A DNA stretch of 64,000 bases. Origin: Nocardia africana NBRC 100379. GTDB taxonomy: Bacteria; Actinomycetota; Actinomycetes; Mycobacteriales; Mycobacteriaceae. The position numbers and the translations under genes are program-made. The notes under the pieces are model-generated. The model did no database searches, was not told where the DNA came from, and saw only the letters and a list, made by a program, of their open reading frames with translations. The stretch lies in contig NZ_BDAV01000018.1 in the NCBI RefSeq assembly GCF_001612635.1, forward strand, positions 1 to 64,000. Direction: 5' to 3'. Positions 10,612-19,110 of this stretch are shown here, in pieces (position 1 is the first letter of the stretch; every line of letters starts with the position of its first letter).

Positions 10612-11616
10612 TCAGGAGGCGGCGGCGGTGGCGTGCGCGGGGGTCCGGCTCGAACCCGCGGACCGCACCGCGAGCAGTTCGGCCGCGATCGCCACGGCAT
10701 GTTCCATCGGGGTGCGGGCGCCGACGTCGAAGCCCGCCGGGGCGTGCAGCCGGGACAGTGTCTCGGCGCCGAATCCGCCGGCCTGCAACGCCTCGAGCCG
10801 ATGGTCGTGTACCGAATGCGAGCCGAGCGCGCCCAGATAGCCCAGCTCGGGTAGCCGCAGCGCGATGGTGAGCAGGGGGATCTCGAACTTCGGGTCCTGG
10901 GTCGCGGCGACGATTGCGGTGGTGCGGTCGATGGCCCCCGCGCCGGCCTGGGCGTTCAGATAGCGGTGTGGCCAGTCCACCACCACCACCTCTGCGCCCG
11001 GGAACGACGCGGGAACAGCGAAGGCCTCGCGCGGATCGCAGATGGTCACGCGATAGCCGAGCAGCCGGGCCTGCGTCGTCAACGCGGCCGCGAAGGTGTT
11101 GGCGCCGAAGATGATCAGCCGCGGGGGCGCGGTGTGGGAGGAGACGAACACATCCGATTCCGGCAGTGACACCAGCTCGGTGTTGTGCCGGCGGTCGGTG
11201 ACCAGATGCTGGCCGATCACCTCCGGATCGCTGTGCCACACGACGGTGAACACCGTGACCGGCTTGTGCCGCGCGATATCCCCGGCCACCGCGGCGAATT
11301 CCGGAAAGTCGTTGCGCGAGAACGGTTCTACGAACACGTCGATGGTCCCGCATTCCGCGCTCACCTCGAATCCGGAGGTCGCGTCGAAGCGCCGCAGCTC
11401 CCGGTGGCCGGTGCGCGCGGCCTCCACCGCGGCCTCGTAGACGGCCGCCTCGTAGCAGCCGTCGGAGACCGATCCGTGCACGCCGCCGTCGGGGTCGACG
11501 AGCATCGCCGAGCCCACCGGTAACGGGGAGCTTCCGAAGGTGCGGACCAGGGTTGCCAGGCCGCCCGTGCGGCCGCTGTGCCAGACCCGTAGCAGGTCCT
11601 CGACGATGTCACGCAT
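10612..11616 (-). CDS. XdhC/CoxI family protein
   Basis: The 334-residue protein joins an XdhC/CoxI N-terminal domain (GGLATLVRTFGSSPLPVGSAML, GSVSDGCYEAAVYE) to a C-terminal Rossmann-like XdhC_C domain (PRLIIFGANTFAAAL, VTICDPREAFA, GYLGALGS). Relatives load sulfurated molybdenum cofactor into xanthine dehydrogenase-type enzymes. No molybdopterin hydroxylase genes are next to it. The usual GSVSGGC motif reads GSVSDGC. The ATG at 11616 gives the family start; the frame stays open further upstream. Confidence 0.85.
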   Translation of the reverse strand: MRDIVEDLLRVWHSGRTGGLATLVRTFGSSPLPVGSAMLVDPDGGVHGSVSDGCYEAAVYEAAVEAARTGHRELRRFDATSGFEVSAECGTIDVFVEPFSRNDFPEFAAVAGDIARHKPVTVFTVVWHSDPEVIGQHLVTDRRHNTELVSLPESDVFVSSHTAPPRLIIFGANTFAAALTTQARLLGYRVTICDPREAFAVPASFPGAEVVVVDWPHRYLNAQAGAGAIDRTTAIVAATQDPKFEIPLLTIALRLPELGYLGALGSHSVHDHRLEALQAGGFGAETLSRLHAPAGFDVGARTPMEHAVAIAAELLAVRSAGSSRTPAHATAAAS

Positions 11617-11773
11617 CACATGCTCCCGATCAGCGTGCGCGAGTGGGCGGGCCCGCCGGTCGCAGCGTCCCGTCGCCAGATCGTCACACGTGAGGGCCAC
11701 GATAACCGCTCCGGTGCGTGTCGTCGTGTCGGCGATGGGAATTCCCCGACGGGCACCGACCGGCGGGCGAATC

Positions 11774-11795
11774 CGGTTGTGACATAGCACAACCG
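11774..11795 (-). terminator. 8-bp inverted repeat after lipase gene
   Basis: CGGTTGTG (11774-11781) and CACAACCG (11788-11795) pair perfectly around ACATAG. The element lies 23 bases past the lipase stop codon and about 160 bases ahead of the XdhC gene, so terminator is likeliest and operator for xdhC possible. Confidence 0.4.
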
Positions 11796-11817
11796 AATAA
11801 CCGACCGGGTTGTACCG

Positions 11818-12963
11818 TCAGGCGAACAAGCCGCGAACGAACGGCAACGAATCGACCAGTGAGGCGTTCACCGTGCCGCTGTGGTCGGTGGGATAGACCC
11901 GGAAGGTCAGCGGCTGCCGGTTGGCGGTCAGAACCCCCGCGTAGCGCAGTGTCTCCGGGGTGATCACGTCGGTGTCGCGCAGACCCTGCCCCATGAAAAT
12001 CGGCCTGTCGTAACCGGTTTCGGGCAAGCCGAGGTAGCCGGCCAGCAAACCGTGCAGATTCGGAATCTGCGACAACGGGCGGGTGAACAGATCGCCGATC
12101 ACCACGCCGGCGGCGGCCAGATCGTCCCCGAGGGGCGTGAGACATTCGTCCTTCGCGCGGTCGAGCCAGTTCCGGCCGGAGTCGTTCAGGAACGATTCGA
12201 TGCCGAGCTCCGGGAATGTGGTGCGCAGGCCGTTCAGGATGTAGAGAACGTATCCGGTGGTGTGCGGGCTCAGCTTCACCGGCGGAACGCCCGGGCCCAG
12301 CGGCATCAGGATGTCCTCGATGTAGGCCGGTACGCCGGTGCCGACACCGCCCCGGTAATCGAGGTCGGGCCCGCCGAACTCGGTGGCGTAGCGCGCGGTG
12401 AACATCGCCGCGCCGCCGCCCTGCGACTGGCCGATCACGACCCATTTGCGCGACAGCTGCGAGTAGTGGCCGACGGCCGCCCGCACGGCGTCGACCACGT
12501 TGTGCGCCTCGACGACGCCGTTGAGGTACGGGTGATCGCCGGGGGTGCCGAGGCCGGCGTAGTCGGCGGCCACGATCGCATAGCCCTGCTTCAGCCAGGT
12601 GCCCAGATAGGCCCAGTCCCGCTCCACGGCGCCGGGGCCGGCGATGCTGTAGGCGCAACTGTCGCCGAGGCCGACCGTGCCGTGCGCCCAGGCGACGACC
12701 GGCCAGCCGCCGGCCGGGGCGGGTCCCGGCGGGAAGTACACCGCGGCGCTCGCGACCGTCGGCTGGTTCCCGACCGTGCTCGTCGTATAGAGAATGCGCT
12801 GGGAATCCACGGAGCCGGGCAGCGTCGCCGCCGCCGACAGTGGCTCCACCGACTGCACCGCCGGCGTGTCCGCCGCGGCGCCGGGCGCCTCGATCACGGC
12901 GGCCGTCACGGCCAGTGCCAGGGAGCAGGCGACGCCCGCGACCGCCGTCCACAGTGTGCGCAT
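11818..12963 (-). CDS. Secreted lipase/esterase (LIP family)
   Basis: The 381-residue protein has a signal peptide (hydrophobic residues about 5-25, cleavage after APGAAA near residue 32) and an alpha/beta hydrolase fold of the secretory lipase type. The nucleophile elbow is VVIGQSQGGGAA and the likely catalytic His is in YPTDHSGT; the oxyanion region is VVAWAHGTVGLGD. It should hydrolyse acyl esters outside the cell. It is transcribed alone, divergent from isocitrate lyase. Confidence 0.88.
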   Translation of the reverse strand: MRTLWTAVAGVACSLALAVTAAVIEAPGAAADTPAVQSVEPLSAAATLPGSVDSQRILYTTSTVGNQPTVASAAVYFPPGPAPAGGWPVVAWAHGTVGLGDSCAYSIAGPGAVERDWAYLGTWLKQGYAIVAADYAGLGTPGDHPYLNGVVEAHNVVDAVRAAVGHYSQLSRKWVVIGQSQGGGAAMFTARYATEFGGPDLDYRGGVGTGVPAYIEDILMPLGPGVPPVKLSPHTTGYVLYILNGLRTTFPELGIESFLNDSGRNWLDRAKDECLTPLGDDLAAAGVVIGDLFTRPLSQIPNLHGLLAGYLGLPETGYDRPIFMGQGLRDTDVITPETLRYAGVLTANRQPLTFRVYPTDHSGTVNASLVDSLPFVRGLFA

Positions 12964-13466
12964 CGTGTTCCTTTCCGGGTTCCGGTGCCGACCCCCGGGG
13001 CACGACGATCAGTGTCGCAGCCGGTCGGCCGAGCCGTTGAGGTATGTCCGAATCGTACGGAGCCGGGAGTGGCGCGGCGCACACCGAGGGCCGCCGCCCG
13101 CCCTTGTGAAGGTCCTCACACTCGGCAATGCGTGCTCCGGAATCGTCGCGGTGGTAAGGCTCACTGAAACAGTACGAGCGTTACGTAAAACCGCATGTCA
13201 GGCCTACTCGCCAGTAGAAGTTCGGCGTGCAATTAACAGGCAAATTTTGCAGACTTAGCAAACACCCCCGCAAAGCTAGCGGAGATTCACACTTGCAACA
13301 GGTAGACGGCGATTTTTAGTTGTGCCATCGTGTGGAAGTACACCCGATGGGCATAGCAACCCTGCAAATTGCCGCTCCAGCAGAGTCTGGACATCGCGAC
13401 CCGTAGTCGGCGCGGATGTTCGGCGAGCGGGGCAACCGAGACCGAACGAAGAAGTGGAGTCATCAG
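12964..13466. promoter_or_regulatory. 503-bp divergent regulatory region of lipase and isocitrate lyase
   Basis: No gene was seen here. The part from 13190 to 13380 is AT-richer than its surroundings and holds repeated GCAAA/TTTGC elements: TTTGC-N7-GCAAA at 13246-13262, CGCAAAG at 13270-13276, CTTGCAAC at 13292-13299 and CTGCAAATTGC at 13362-13372. In corynebacteria and mycobacteria the acetate regulator RamB recognises TTTGCAAA-like sites at icl promoters, so RamB control is a reasonable inference. Confidence 0.45.
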
Positions 13467-14759
13467 ATGTCGAACGTCGGCACCCCGAAGACCGCTGCGG
13501 AGATCCAGAAGGACTGGGACACCAACCCGCGCTGGAAGGGCATCACCCGCGAGTACACGGCCGAGCAGGTCGTGCAGCTGCAGGGCAATGTCGTCGAGGA
13601 GCACACGCTTGCCCGCCGGGGTGCGGAGCTGCTGTGGGAGGGCGTCAACGCCGAAGGCGAGTACATCCACTCGCTCGGCGCTCTGACCGGTAACCAGGCC
13701 GTGCAGGCCGTGCGTGCCGGCCTGAAGGCCATCTACCTGTCCGGTTGGCAGGTCGCCGGTGACGCGAACCTCTCCGGCCACACCTACCCCGACCAGTCGC
13801 TGTACCCGGCCAACTCGGTGCCGTCGGTCGTGCGCCGCATCAACAACGCGCTGCTGCGCGCCGACGAGATCGCCAAGGTCGAGGGCGACACCTCGGTCGA
13901 CAACTGGGTCGTGCCGATCGTGGCCGACGGTGAGGCCGGCTTCGGTGGCGCGCTGAACGTCTACGAGCTGCAGAAGGCCATGATCGCCGCGGGTGCCGCC
14001 GGTACCCACTGGGAGGACCAGCTGGCGTCGGAGAAGAAGTGCGGCCACCTCGGTGGCAAGGTGCTGATCCCCACCCAGCAGCACATCCGCACCCTGACCT
14101 CGGCTCGCCTGGCCGCCGACGTCGCCGGCGTCCCGACCGTCGTCATCGCCCGCACCGATGCCGAGGCCGCCACCCTGATCACCTCCGACGTCGACGAGCG
14201 CGACCGTCCGTTCATCACCGGTGAGCGCACCGCCGAGGGCTTCTACCACGTCAAGAACGGCATCGAGCCCAGCATCGCGCGTGCCAAGGCCTACGCCCCC
14301 TACTCCGACCTGATCTGGATGGAGACCGGTATTCCGGACCTGGAGGTCGCCCGCAAGTTCGCCGAGGGCGTCAAGTCCGAGTTCCCGGACCAGCTGCTGG
14401 CCTACAACTGCTCGCCGTCCTTCAACTGGAAGGCGCACCTGGACGACGCCACCATCGCGAAGTTCCAGCGCGAGCTGGCGGCGATGGGCTTCAAGTTCCA
14501 GTTCATCACCCTGGCGGGCTTCCACTCGCTCAACTACGCGGCCTTCGACCTGGCCTACGGCTACGCCCGCGAGGGTATGACCGCCTTCGTCGACCTGCAG
14601 GAGCGCGAGTTCAAGGCCGCCGCCGAGCGTGGCTTCACCGCCATCAAGCACCAGCGTGAGGTCGGTGCCGGCTACTTCGACACCATCGCCACCACCGTGG
14701 ACCCGAACACCTCGACGGCGGCCCTGAAGGGCTCCACCGAAGAGGGCCAGTTCCACTGA
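13467..14759 (+). CDS. aceA: Isocitrate lyase
   Basis: The 430-residue enzyme splits isocitrate into succinate and glyoxylate, the entry to the glyoxylate shunt needed for growth on acetate or fatty acids. It has the KKCGH signature with catalytic Cys192, and flanking motifs such as WEDQLASEKKCGHLGGKVLIP and NCSPSFNW. Length matches the short actinobacterial ICL1 type. GGAG lies eight bases upstream of the ATG. fadB2 follows, as in the mycobacterial icl-fadB2 pair. Confidence 0.97.
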   Translation: MSNVGTPKTAAEIQKDWDTNPRWKGITREYTAEQVVQLQGNVVEEHTLARRGAELLWEGVNAEGEYIHSLGALTGNQAVQAVRAGLKAIYLSGWQVAGDANLSGHTYPDQSLYPANSVPSVVRRINNALLRADEIAKVEGDTSVDNWVVPIVADGEAGFGGALNVYELQKAMIAAGAAGTHWEDQLASEKKCGHLGGKVLIPTQQHIRTLTSARLAADVAGVPTVVIARTDAEAATLITSDVDERDRPFITGERTAEGFYHVKNGIEPSIARAKAYAPYSDLIWMETGIPDLEVARKFAEGVKSEFPDQLLAYNCSPSFNWKAHLDDATIAKFQRELAAMGFKFQFITLAGFHSLNYAAFDLAYGYAREGMTAFVDLQEREFKAAAERGFTAIKHQREVGAGYFDTIATTVDPNTSTAALKGSTEEGQFH

Positions 14760-14767
14760 GCTACGCA

Positions 14768-14824
14768 GTCGCCCCTTTCGGGCGACGGTGACGTGAGTCG
14801 GCGGCGGCAGCTGTCGCCGCCGAC
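14768..14824 (+). terminator. Two tandem hairpins after aceA
   Basis: The first stem pairs GTCGCCC (14768-14774) with GGGCGAC (14780-14786) over a 5-base loop, nine bases after the aceA stop. The second pairs GTCGGCGGCG (14797-14806) with CGCCGCCGAC (14815-14824). There is no T tract, as is common for high-GC actinobacterial terminators. The remaining gap to 15084 holds no gene. Confidence 0.75.
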
Positions 14825-15084
14825 TTCGCACCACCCGACATGGGCCCTTCTGCAACGAGGACCCGCAGCCCTTCCCGTCGAACAGCCCCGGCGGGGAGGG
14901 CTTTTCCCTTAGACCACCCCGCTGACGACGTACCCCACCAAAATTCGATACGAGACAACTGATTTCGTAAGAACATGGGTAACTCATCGGGTACACCCAG
15001 AACCGGTTTGGCACCCGACGCAACAACGGATGCACGACTACCGCGGCACCCAGCCGCCCGCAAAAATTCCGGAGAGGCGGAACA

Positions 15085-15960
15085 GTGAGCAGCAGCGAGA
15101 AGATTCAACGCGTCGGAGTCATCGGCGCCGGACAGATGGGCGCCGGAATCGCCGAGGTCTGCGCCCGGGCGCATGTCGATGTGCTCGTGTTCGAACAGAC
15201 CCGGGAACTGGCCGCCGCCGGCCGCGCCCGCATCCTGCGATCCCTGGATCGCGGTGTGAGCAGCGGCAAGATCACCGAGCGCGAGCGCGAACAGGCCGCC
15301 TGGCGGCTGCGGTTCACCTCCGACCTCGGTGACTTCGCCGACCGGCAGCTGGTCGTCGAGGCCGTCGTGGAGAGCGAAGACGTCAAGACCGCGATCTTCA
15401 GCGAACTCGACAAGGTCGTCACCGACCCCGACGCCGTGCTGGCCTCCAACACATCCTCGATTCCGATCATGAAGATCGCCGTCGCCACCAACAACCCCGA
15501 GCGGGTCGTGGGCATGCACTTCTTCAACCCGGTGCCGGTGCTGCCGCTCGTCGAACTCGTGACCACCCTCAAGACCAGTGAAGCCGTGTCCGCGCGCGCC
15601 GAAGCCTTCGCGGGTGAGGTCCTCGGCAAGCAGGTCGTGCGCTCCGCCGACCGCTCCGGCTTCGTCGTCAACGCGCTGCTCGTGCCGTACCTGCTCTCGG
15701 CCATCCGCATGGTCGAATCCGGTTTCGCCACCAAGGAAGACGTCGACAAGGCGATGGTGCTCGGCTGCGCCCACCCCATGGGCCCGCTCGCCCTGACCGA
15801 CCTGGTGGGCCTCGACACGGTGAAGTCGATCGCCGACTCCATGTACGCCGAATTCAAGGAGCCGCTCTACTCGGCGCCGCCGCTGCTGATGCGCATGGTG
15901 GAGGCCGGGCTGCTCGGAAAGAAGACGGGGGCGGGCTTCTACCAGTACAACCGGGGGTAA
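15085..15960 (+). CDS. fadB2: 3-hydroxybutyryl-CoA dehydrogenase
   Basis: This 291-residue NAD(P)-dependent enzyme oxidises or reduces the 3-hydroxyacyl-CoA/3-ketoacyl-CoA pair. The N-terminal dinucleotide fold starts VGVIGAGQMGAGIAEV; NTSSIPI and MHFFNPVPV mark the catalytic centre (His of HFFNP), and the C-terminal domain has DRSGFVVNALLVPYL and GLGKKTGAGFY-like ending. GTG start preceded by GGAGAGG. Position after isocitrate lyase matches Rv0468 in M. tuberculosis. Confidence 0.93.
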   Translation: MSSSEKIQRVGVIGAGQMGAGIAEVCARAHVDVLVFEQTRELAAAGRARILRSLDRGVSSGKITEREREQAAWRLRFTSDLGDFADRQLVVEAVVESEDVKTAIFSELDKVVTDPDAVLASNTSSIPIMKIAVATNNPERVVGMHFFNPVPVLPLVELVTTLKTSEAVSARAEAFAGEVLGKQVVRSADRSGFVVNALLVPYLLSAIRMVESGFATKEDVDKAMVLGCAHPMGPLALTDLVGLDTVKSIADSMYAEFKEPLYSAPPLLMRMVEAGLLGKKTGAGFYQYNRG

Positions 15961-15993
15961 GCCGCAGTTTTCGGCCTCGCTCCCGCTCGGCGT

Positions 15994-16088
15994 GTTCGCG
16001 GCCCCCAGGGCTCGCCGTTCGGGCACCGCTGCTGGCTCCTTCGTCGCCTGCGCAGCGGCACTACCCGAACGGCGGGCCGGCCGCGAAC
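15994..16088. repeat. Nested long inverted repeat (large hairpin)
   Basis: Three nested arms pair across 95 bases: GTTCGCGGCC (15994-16003) with GGCCGCGAAC (16079-16088), CGCCGTTCGGG (16013-16023) with CCCGAACGGCG (16064-16074), and CCGCTGC (16027-16033) with GCAGCGG (16052-16058). It begins 34 bases after fadB2. It may terminate that gene or be a dispersed intergenic element; the rest of the 345-bp gap to the next gene shows nothing else. Confidence 0.75.
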
Positions 16089-16305
16089 GCTCGCTCGTAC
16101 GCCTCGCTCCGTGCTGGGTGGCGAGGGAGGTGTCCTCCGGTTCCTGTTGCTGATCGAAGGACGCGAGCGGCGCGGATCCGATATCCCCATCCACAACTTC
16201 ATCCACACACCGGCTGTACCCACCGCCTCGCACGGCGGGTATCACCGTTACCGGGCATAAGCTGCAGTGAGGTCCTCGACCGCAGCTCGAAAGGGAGTCC
16301 CGCTC

Positions 16306-18651
16306 ATGGTCAACGTCACCGACGGTTTCGGATCGAGCATCCTGGGTTACCCGCGGATCGGTCCGCACCGGGAGCTCAAGCGTGCACTGGAGTCCTACTG
16401 GCACGGCACCCTCTCGCGCGAGGAGTTGCTCGCGGTGGGGCGCGACATCCAGGACACCCAGTTCTCCGAGCTCGCCGCGACGGGACTGACCCAGGTACCC
16501 GGTAACACCTTCTCCTTCTACGACCACATCCTCGACAACGCGCTGCTGTTCGGCGCGGTGCCGAAGCGGTTCGAGCCCTATCGCGAGGAACTGCATCCGC
16601 TCGACTTCTACTTCCTGATGGCGCGCGGGCGGCCGGATCTGCCGCCGCTGGAGCTGGTCCGCCTGTTCGGCACCAACTACCACTACCGTCAGCCCGAACT
16701 CGACGCCGATACCGAATTCTCGCTGCATCCCGAAGCCTTGCTGGAGGAGTGGGATCGGGCGATGGACCGCGGTATCGAACTGCGGCCGGTGGTGCTGGGA
16801 CCGTTGTCGCTGCTGCTGCTGTCGAAGGCCGGGCAGGTGCCGGGCGAGACCGAATTCGACAAGCTGACCCTGCTGGACAAGCTGCTGCCGGTCTACGAAC
16901 AGCTGCTCGAGATCCTGGCCAAGCGCGGTTCCACCTGTGTGCAGTTCGACGAGCCGTGCTTCACCAGTGAGCGCACCCCGGAGGAACTGGCCGCGTTCGA
17001 GCGCGCCTACCAGCGACTGTCGACGTCCGCGCTGCGTCCGCGCATCCTCGTCACCGGCCAGTACGGCGATTTCGGTGAGGCCGTGCGGATTCTGGCCGGT
17101 ACCGCGGTGGAGGCGATCGGGCTCGACCTGGCCAGCCACCGCATCCGGCCCGAGGAACTCGCCGAGATTCCCGGAATCCGGCGCAAGCGGCTCTACGCCG
17201 GCGTGATCAGCGGCACCAACGTCTGGCGTGCCGACCGGCTGGTCACCCTCGAATACCTCAACGCGCTGTCGAAGGTGTGCCCGGACCTCGTCGTGTCCAC
17301 CGGGACCACGTTGCTGCACGTGCCCTACGACCTGCTGGTCGAATACGACATCGAGGGCAACGTCGCCGACCGCCTCGCTTTCGCGAAACAGAAAGTGCTC
17401 GAGGTGGTTTCGCTGGCGAAGGCACTGACCGAAGCGCATCGGGGCGGGGAAGGGGGCGAGACCGCGGCGAAGTGGGCCAAGCGGCCGACCTCGGTGCACT
17501 TCAAGCAGAAACATGCTGTGCGGCAACGGGTTTACGCGGTGACGCCGCAGATGCGTGAGCGCGAACCGTACGAGGTGCGCGCGAAGGCGCAGCGGGAGCG
17601 GCTGAATCTGCCGCTGGTTCCGGCGACCACGCTCGGCTCCTTCCCGCAGACCGACGCGGTGCGCCAGGCCCGCTACGACCTGGGCGAAGGCCGGTTGTCC
17701 TACGAGGAGTACCGCAAGCGGATCGAGGCCGAGATCGAGTCGACCATCCGCCTGCAGGAGGACATCGGCCTCGATGTGCTCGTGCACGGGGAGCACGAAC
17801 GCAACGACATGATCCAGTACTTCGCCGAACTGCTCGACGGTTTCGCGACCACCCACTTCGGCTGGGTGCAGGTCTACGGCTCGCGGTGTGTGCGGCCGCC
17901 GATCATCTACGGTGACGTGTCGCGGCCGAAGCCGATGTCGGTGGAGTGGATCACCTACGCGCAGTCGCTCACCGACAAACCGGTGAAGGGCATCGTGACC
18001 GGTCCGGTGACGATGGTGGCCCGCTCGTTCGTGCGCCAGGACCAGCCGCTGTACGAGACCGCCGATCAGGTGGCGCTCGCGATCCGCGACGAACTGGCCG
18101 ATCTCGAGAAGGCCGGCGTGGCGATCATCCAGGTCGACGAACCGGCGGTGCGCGAGCTGCTGCCGCTGCGGCCGGACGGGCGCACCGAATATCTGCGCTG
18201 GGCGGTCAACGCGTTCCGGCTGGCGACCTCCGGGGTGCGGCCCGACACCCAGATCCACACCCACATCGCGTATTCGGCCCGCTCCGAAATCGTGCGTGCC
18301 ATCGAGGAACTCGACGCCGACGTGACCGCCATCGTCGCGACCCGCTCGCTGGAATGGGTGCTCAAGGCGCTGACCGAGGATGTCGAGGAAGGGCACGGCC
18401 TGAGCCACGGCGTGGGCCCGGGTGTGTACGAGAGCCGTTCGGCGCGGATTCCGGATATCGACGAGATCGACGAATTGCTCACCGCCGCAGCCGAAGCCGT
18501 CACGCCGCAGCGGCTGTGGGCGAATCCGGACGGCGGTTTGAAGACCCGCCACTACTGGCAGCTGGACCCGTCGCTGCGCAATATGGTCGCCGCGGCCCGC
18601 CGGGTGCGTCGCCGGGCGGAAGCGGCCGAACACAACCCCGCCGCCGAATAG
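16306..18651 (+). CDS. metE: MetE-like protein lacking most zinc ligands
   Basis: The 781-residue protein aligns along its length with cobalamin-independent methionine synthase, which methylates homocysteine from 5-methyltetrahydropteroyl-triglutamate. Conserved parts include YPRIGPHRELK, TTLGSFPQT, HGEHERNDM, YGSRCVRPPIIYGDVSRP, TGPVTM and IIQVDEPA. However, the zinc site is dismantled: HxC reads THIAY (His653 kept, Cys to Ala655), the Glu of IETSRS is Val677, and NPDCG reads NPDGG (Gly743). The catalytic His of YDIHS is Arg711. Start ATG 16306 follows AAGGGAG. The frame is intact, so an altered or non-catalytic role is inferred. Confidence 0.9.
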   Translation: MVNVTDGFGSSILGYPRIGPHRELKRALESYWHGTLSREELLAVGRDIQDTQFSELAATGLTQVPGNTFSFYDHILDNALLFGAVPKRFEPYREELHPLDFYFLMARGRPDLPPLELVRLFGTNYHYRQPELDADTEFSLHPEALLEEWDRAMDRGIELRPVVLGPLSLLLLSKAGQVPGETEFDKLTLLDKLLPVYEQLLEILAKRGSTCVQFDEPCFTSERTPEELAAFERAYQRLSTSALRPRILVTGQYGDFGEAVRILAGTAVEAIGLDLASHRIRPEELAEIPGIRRKRLYAGVISGTNVWRADRLVTLEYLNALSKVCPDLVVSTGTTLLHVPYDLLVEYDIEGNVADRLAFAKQKVLEVVSLAKALTEAHRGGEGGETAAKWAKRPTSVHFKQKHAVRQRVYAVTPQMREREPYEVRAKAQRERLNLPLVPATTLGSFPQTDAVRQARYDLGEGRLSYEEYRKRIEAEIESTIRLQEDIGLDVLVHGEHERNDMIQYFAELLDGFATTHFGWVQVYGSRCVRPPIIYGDVSRPKPMSVEWITYAQSLTDKPVKGIVTGPVTMVARSFVRQDQPLYETADQVALAIRDELADLEKAGVAIIQVDEPAVRELLPLRPDGRTEYLRWAVNAFRLATSGVRPDTQIHTHIAYSARSEIVRAIEELDADVTAIVATRSLEWVLKALTEDVEEGHGLSHGVGPGVYESRSARIPDIDEIDELLTAAAEAVTPQRLWANPDGGLKTRHYWQLDPSLRNMVAAARRVRRRAEAAEHNPAAE

Positions 18652-18690
18652 GTCCCTGCCCGAACAGGTTCTGCCGCTGCGCAATCCGCA

Positions 18691-18718
18691 TCGCCCGGGT
18701 GGTTCGCCACCCGGGCGA
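18691..18718 (+). terminator. 12-bp stem, TTCG tetraloop terminator
   Basis: TCGCCCGGGTGG at 18691-18702 pairs perfectly with CCACCCGGGCGA at 18707-18718 around TTCG, 39 bases after the metE-like stop. It is the most regular hairpin of the window. Confidence 0.85.
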
Positions 18719-18839
18719 TCGCGTCCGCGGGCAACCGCGGCGCCCGGAGCCCGGGCGAAATTCACAGCCGTTGCCGAGGATTCGCTCGCCCGGAGTGCGT
18801 TAGCCTACGACTACTGTTTCGAGATCAGGAGAACCGCTC

Positions 18840-19037
18840 ATGGGTATGTTCGACCAGCTCAAGGATGCCGCCGGCAAGGCGGCCGACCTGGCGGCCAAGA
18901 ATGCCGACAAACTCGACCCGGTGATCGACAAGGTCGGCGATCTGGTCGACAAGCAGACCGGCGGCAAGTTCGAGAAGCAGGTCGACGCCGCGCAGCAGGC
19001 GGCGAAGAAGGCACTGCACGAGCAGACCGGGAAGTAG
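18840..19037 (+). CDS. MT0933-type antitoxin-like small protein
   Basis: This 65-residue Lys/Asp/Ala-rich helical protein starts MGMFDQLKDAAGKAADLA and ends KKALHEQTGK, the pattern of the MT0933 (Rv0909) antitoxin family. AGGAGAA precedes the ATG. The mycobacterial partner toxin gene (Rv0910 type, SRPBCC fold) is absent here; the gene stands between two terminators. It may serve as an orphan antitoxin or have another role. Confidence 0.85.
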   Translation: MGMFDQLKDAAGKAADLAAKNADKLDPVIDKVGDLVDKQTGGKFEKQVDAAQQAAKKALHEQTGK

Positions 19038-19060
19038 TCCACGCACAGGTGGTACACGGG

Positions 19061-19099
19061 CGAAGGCCACGCCCGGCTCCGCGCCGGACGTGGCCTTCG
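19061..19099. terminator. Bidirectional terminator hairpin
   Basis: CGAAGGCCACG (19061-19071) pairs with CGTGGCCTTCG (19089-19099), with an inner CCGGC/GCCGG stem. It lies between the convergent antitoxin and aldehyde dehydrogenase genes, 24 and 12 bases from their stops, and can serve both. Confidence 0.85.
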
Positions 19100-19110
19100 T
19101 GCTGTGCGAA

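Noticed and set aside
16261..16305. Cobalamin or SAM riboswitch ahead of the MetE-like gene
   Set aside because: No B12 box or SAM-box core could be recognised; only the long hairpin at 15994-16088 is clear.
14761..18765. Very long open frame of more than 1300 codons on the minus strand opposite fadB2 and the MetE-like gene
   Set aside because: It is a GC-rich shadow frame antisense to two clear genes, with His/Arg/Gly-rich composition and no family features.
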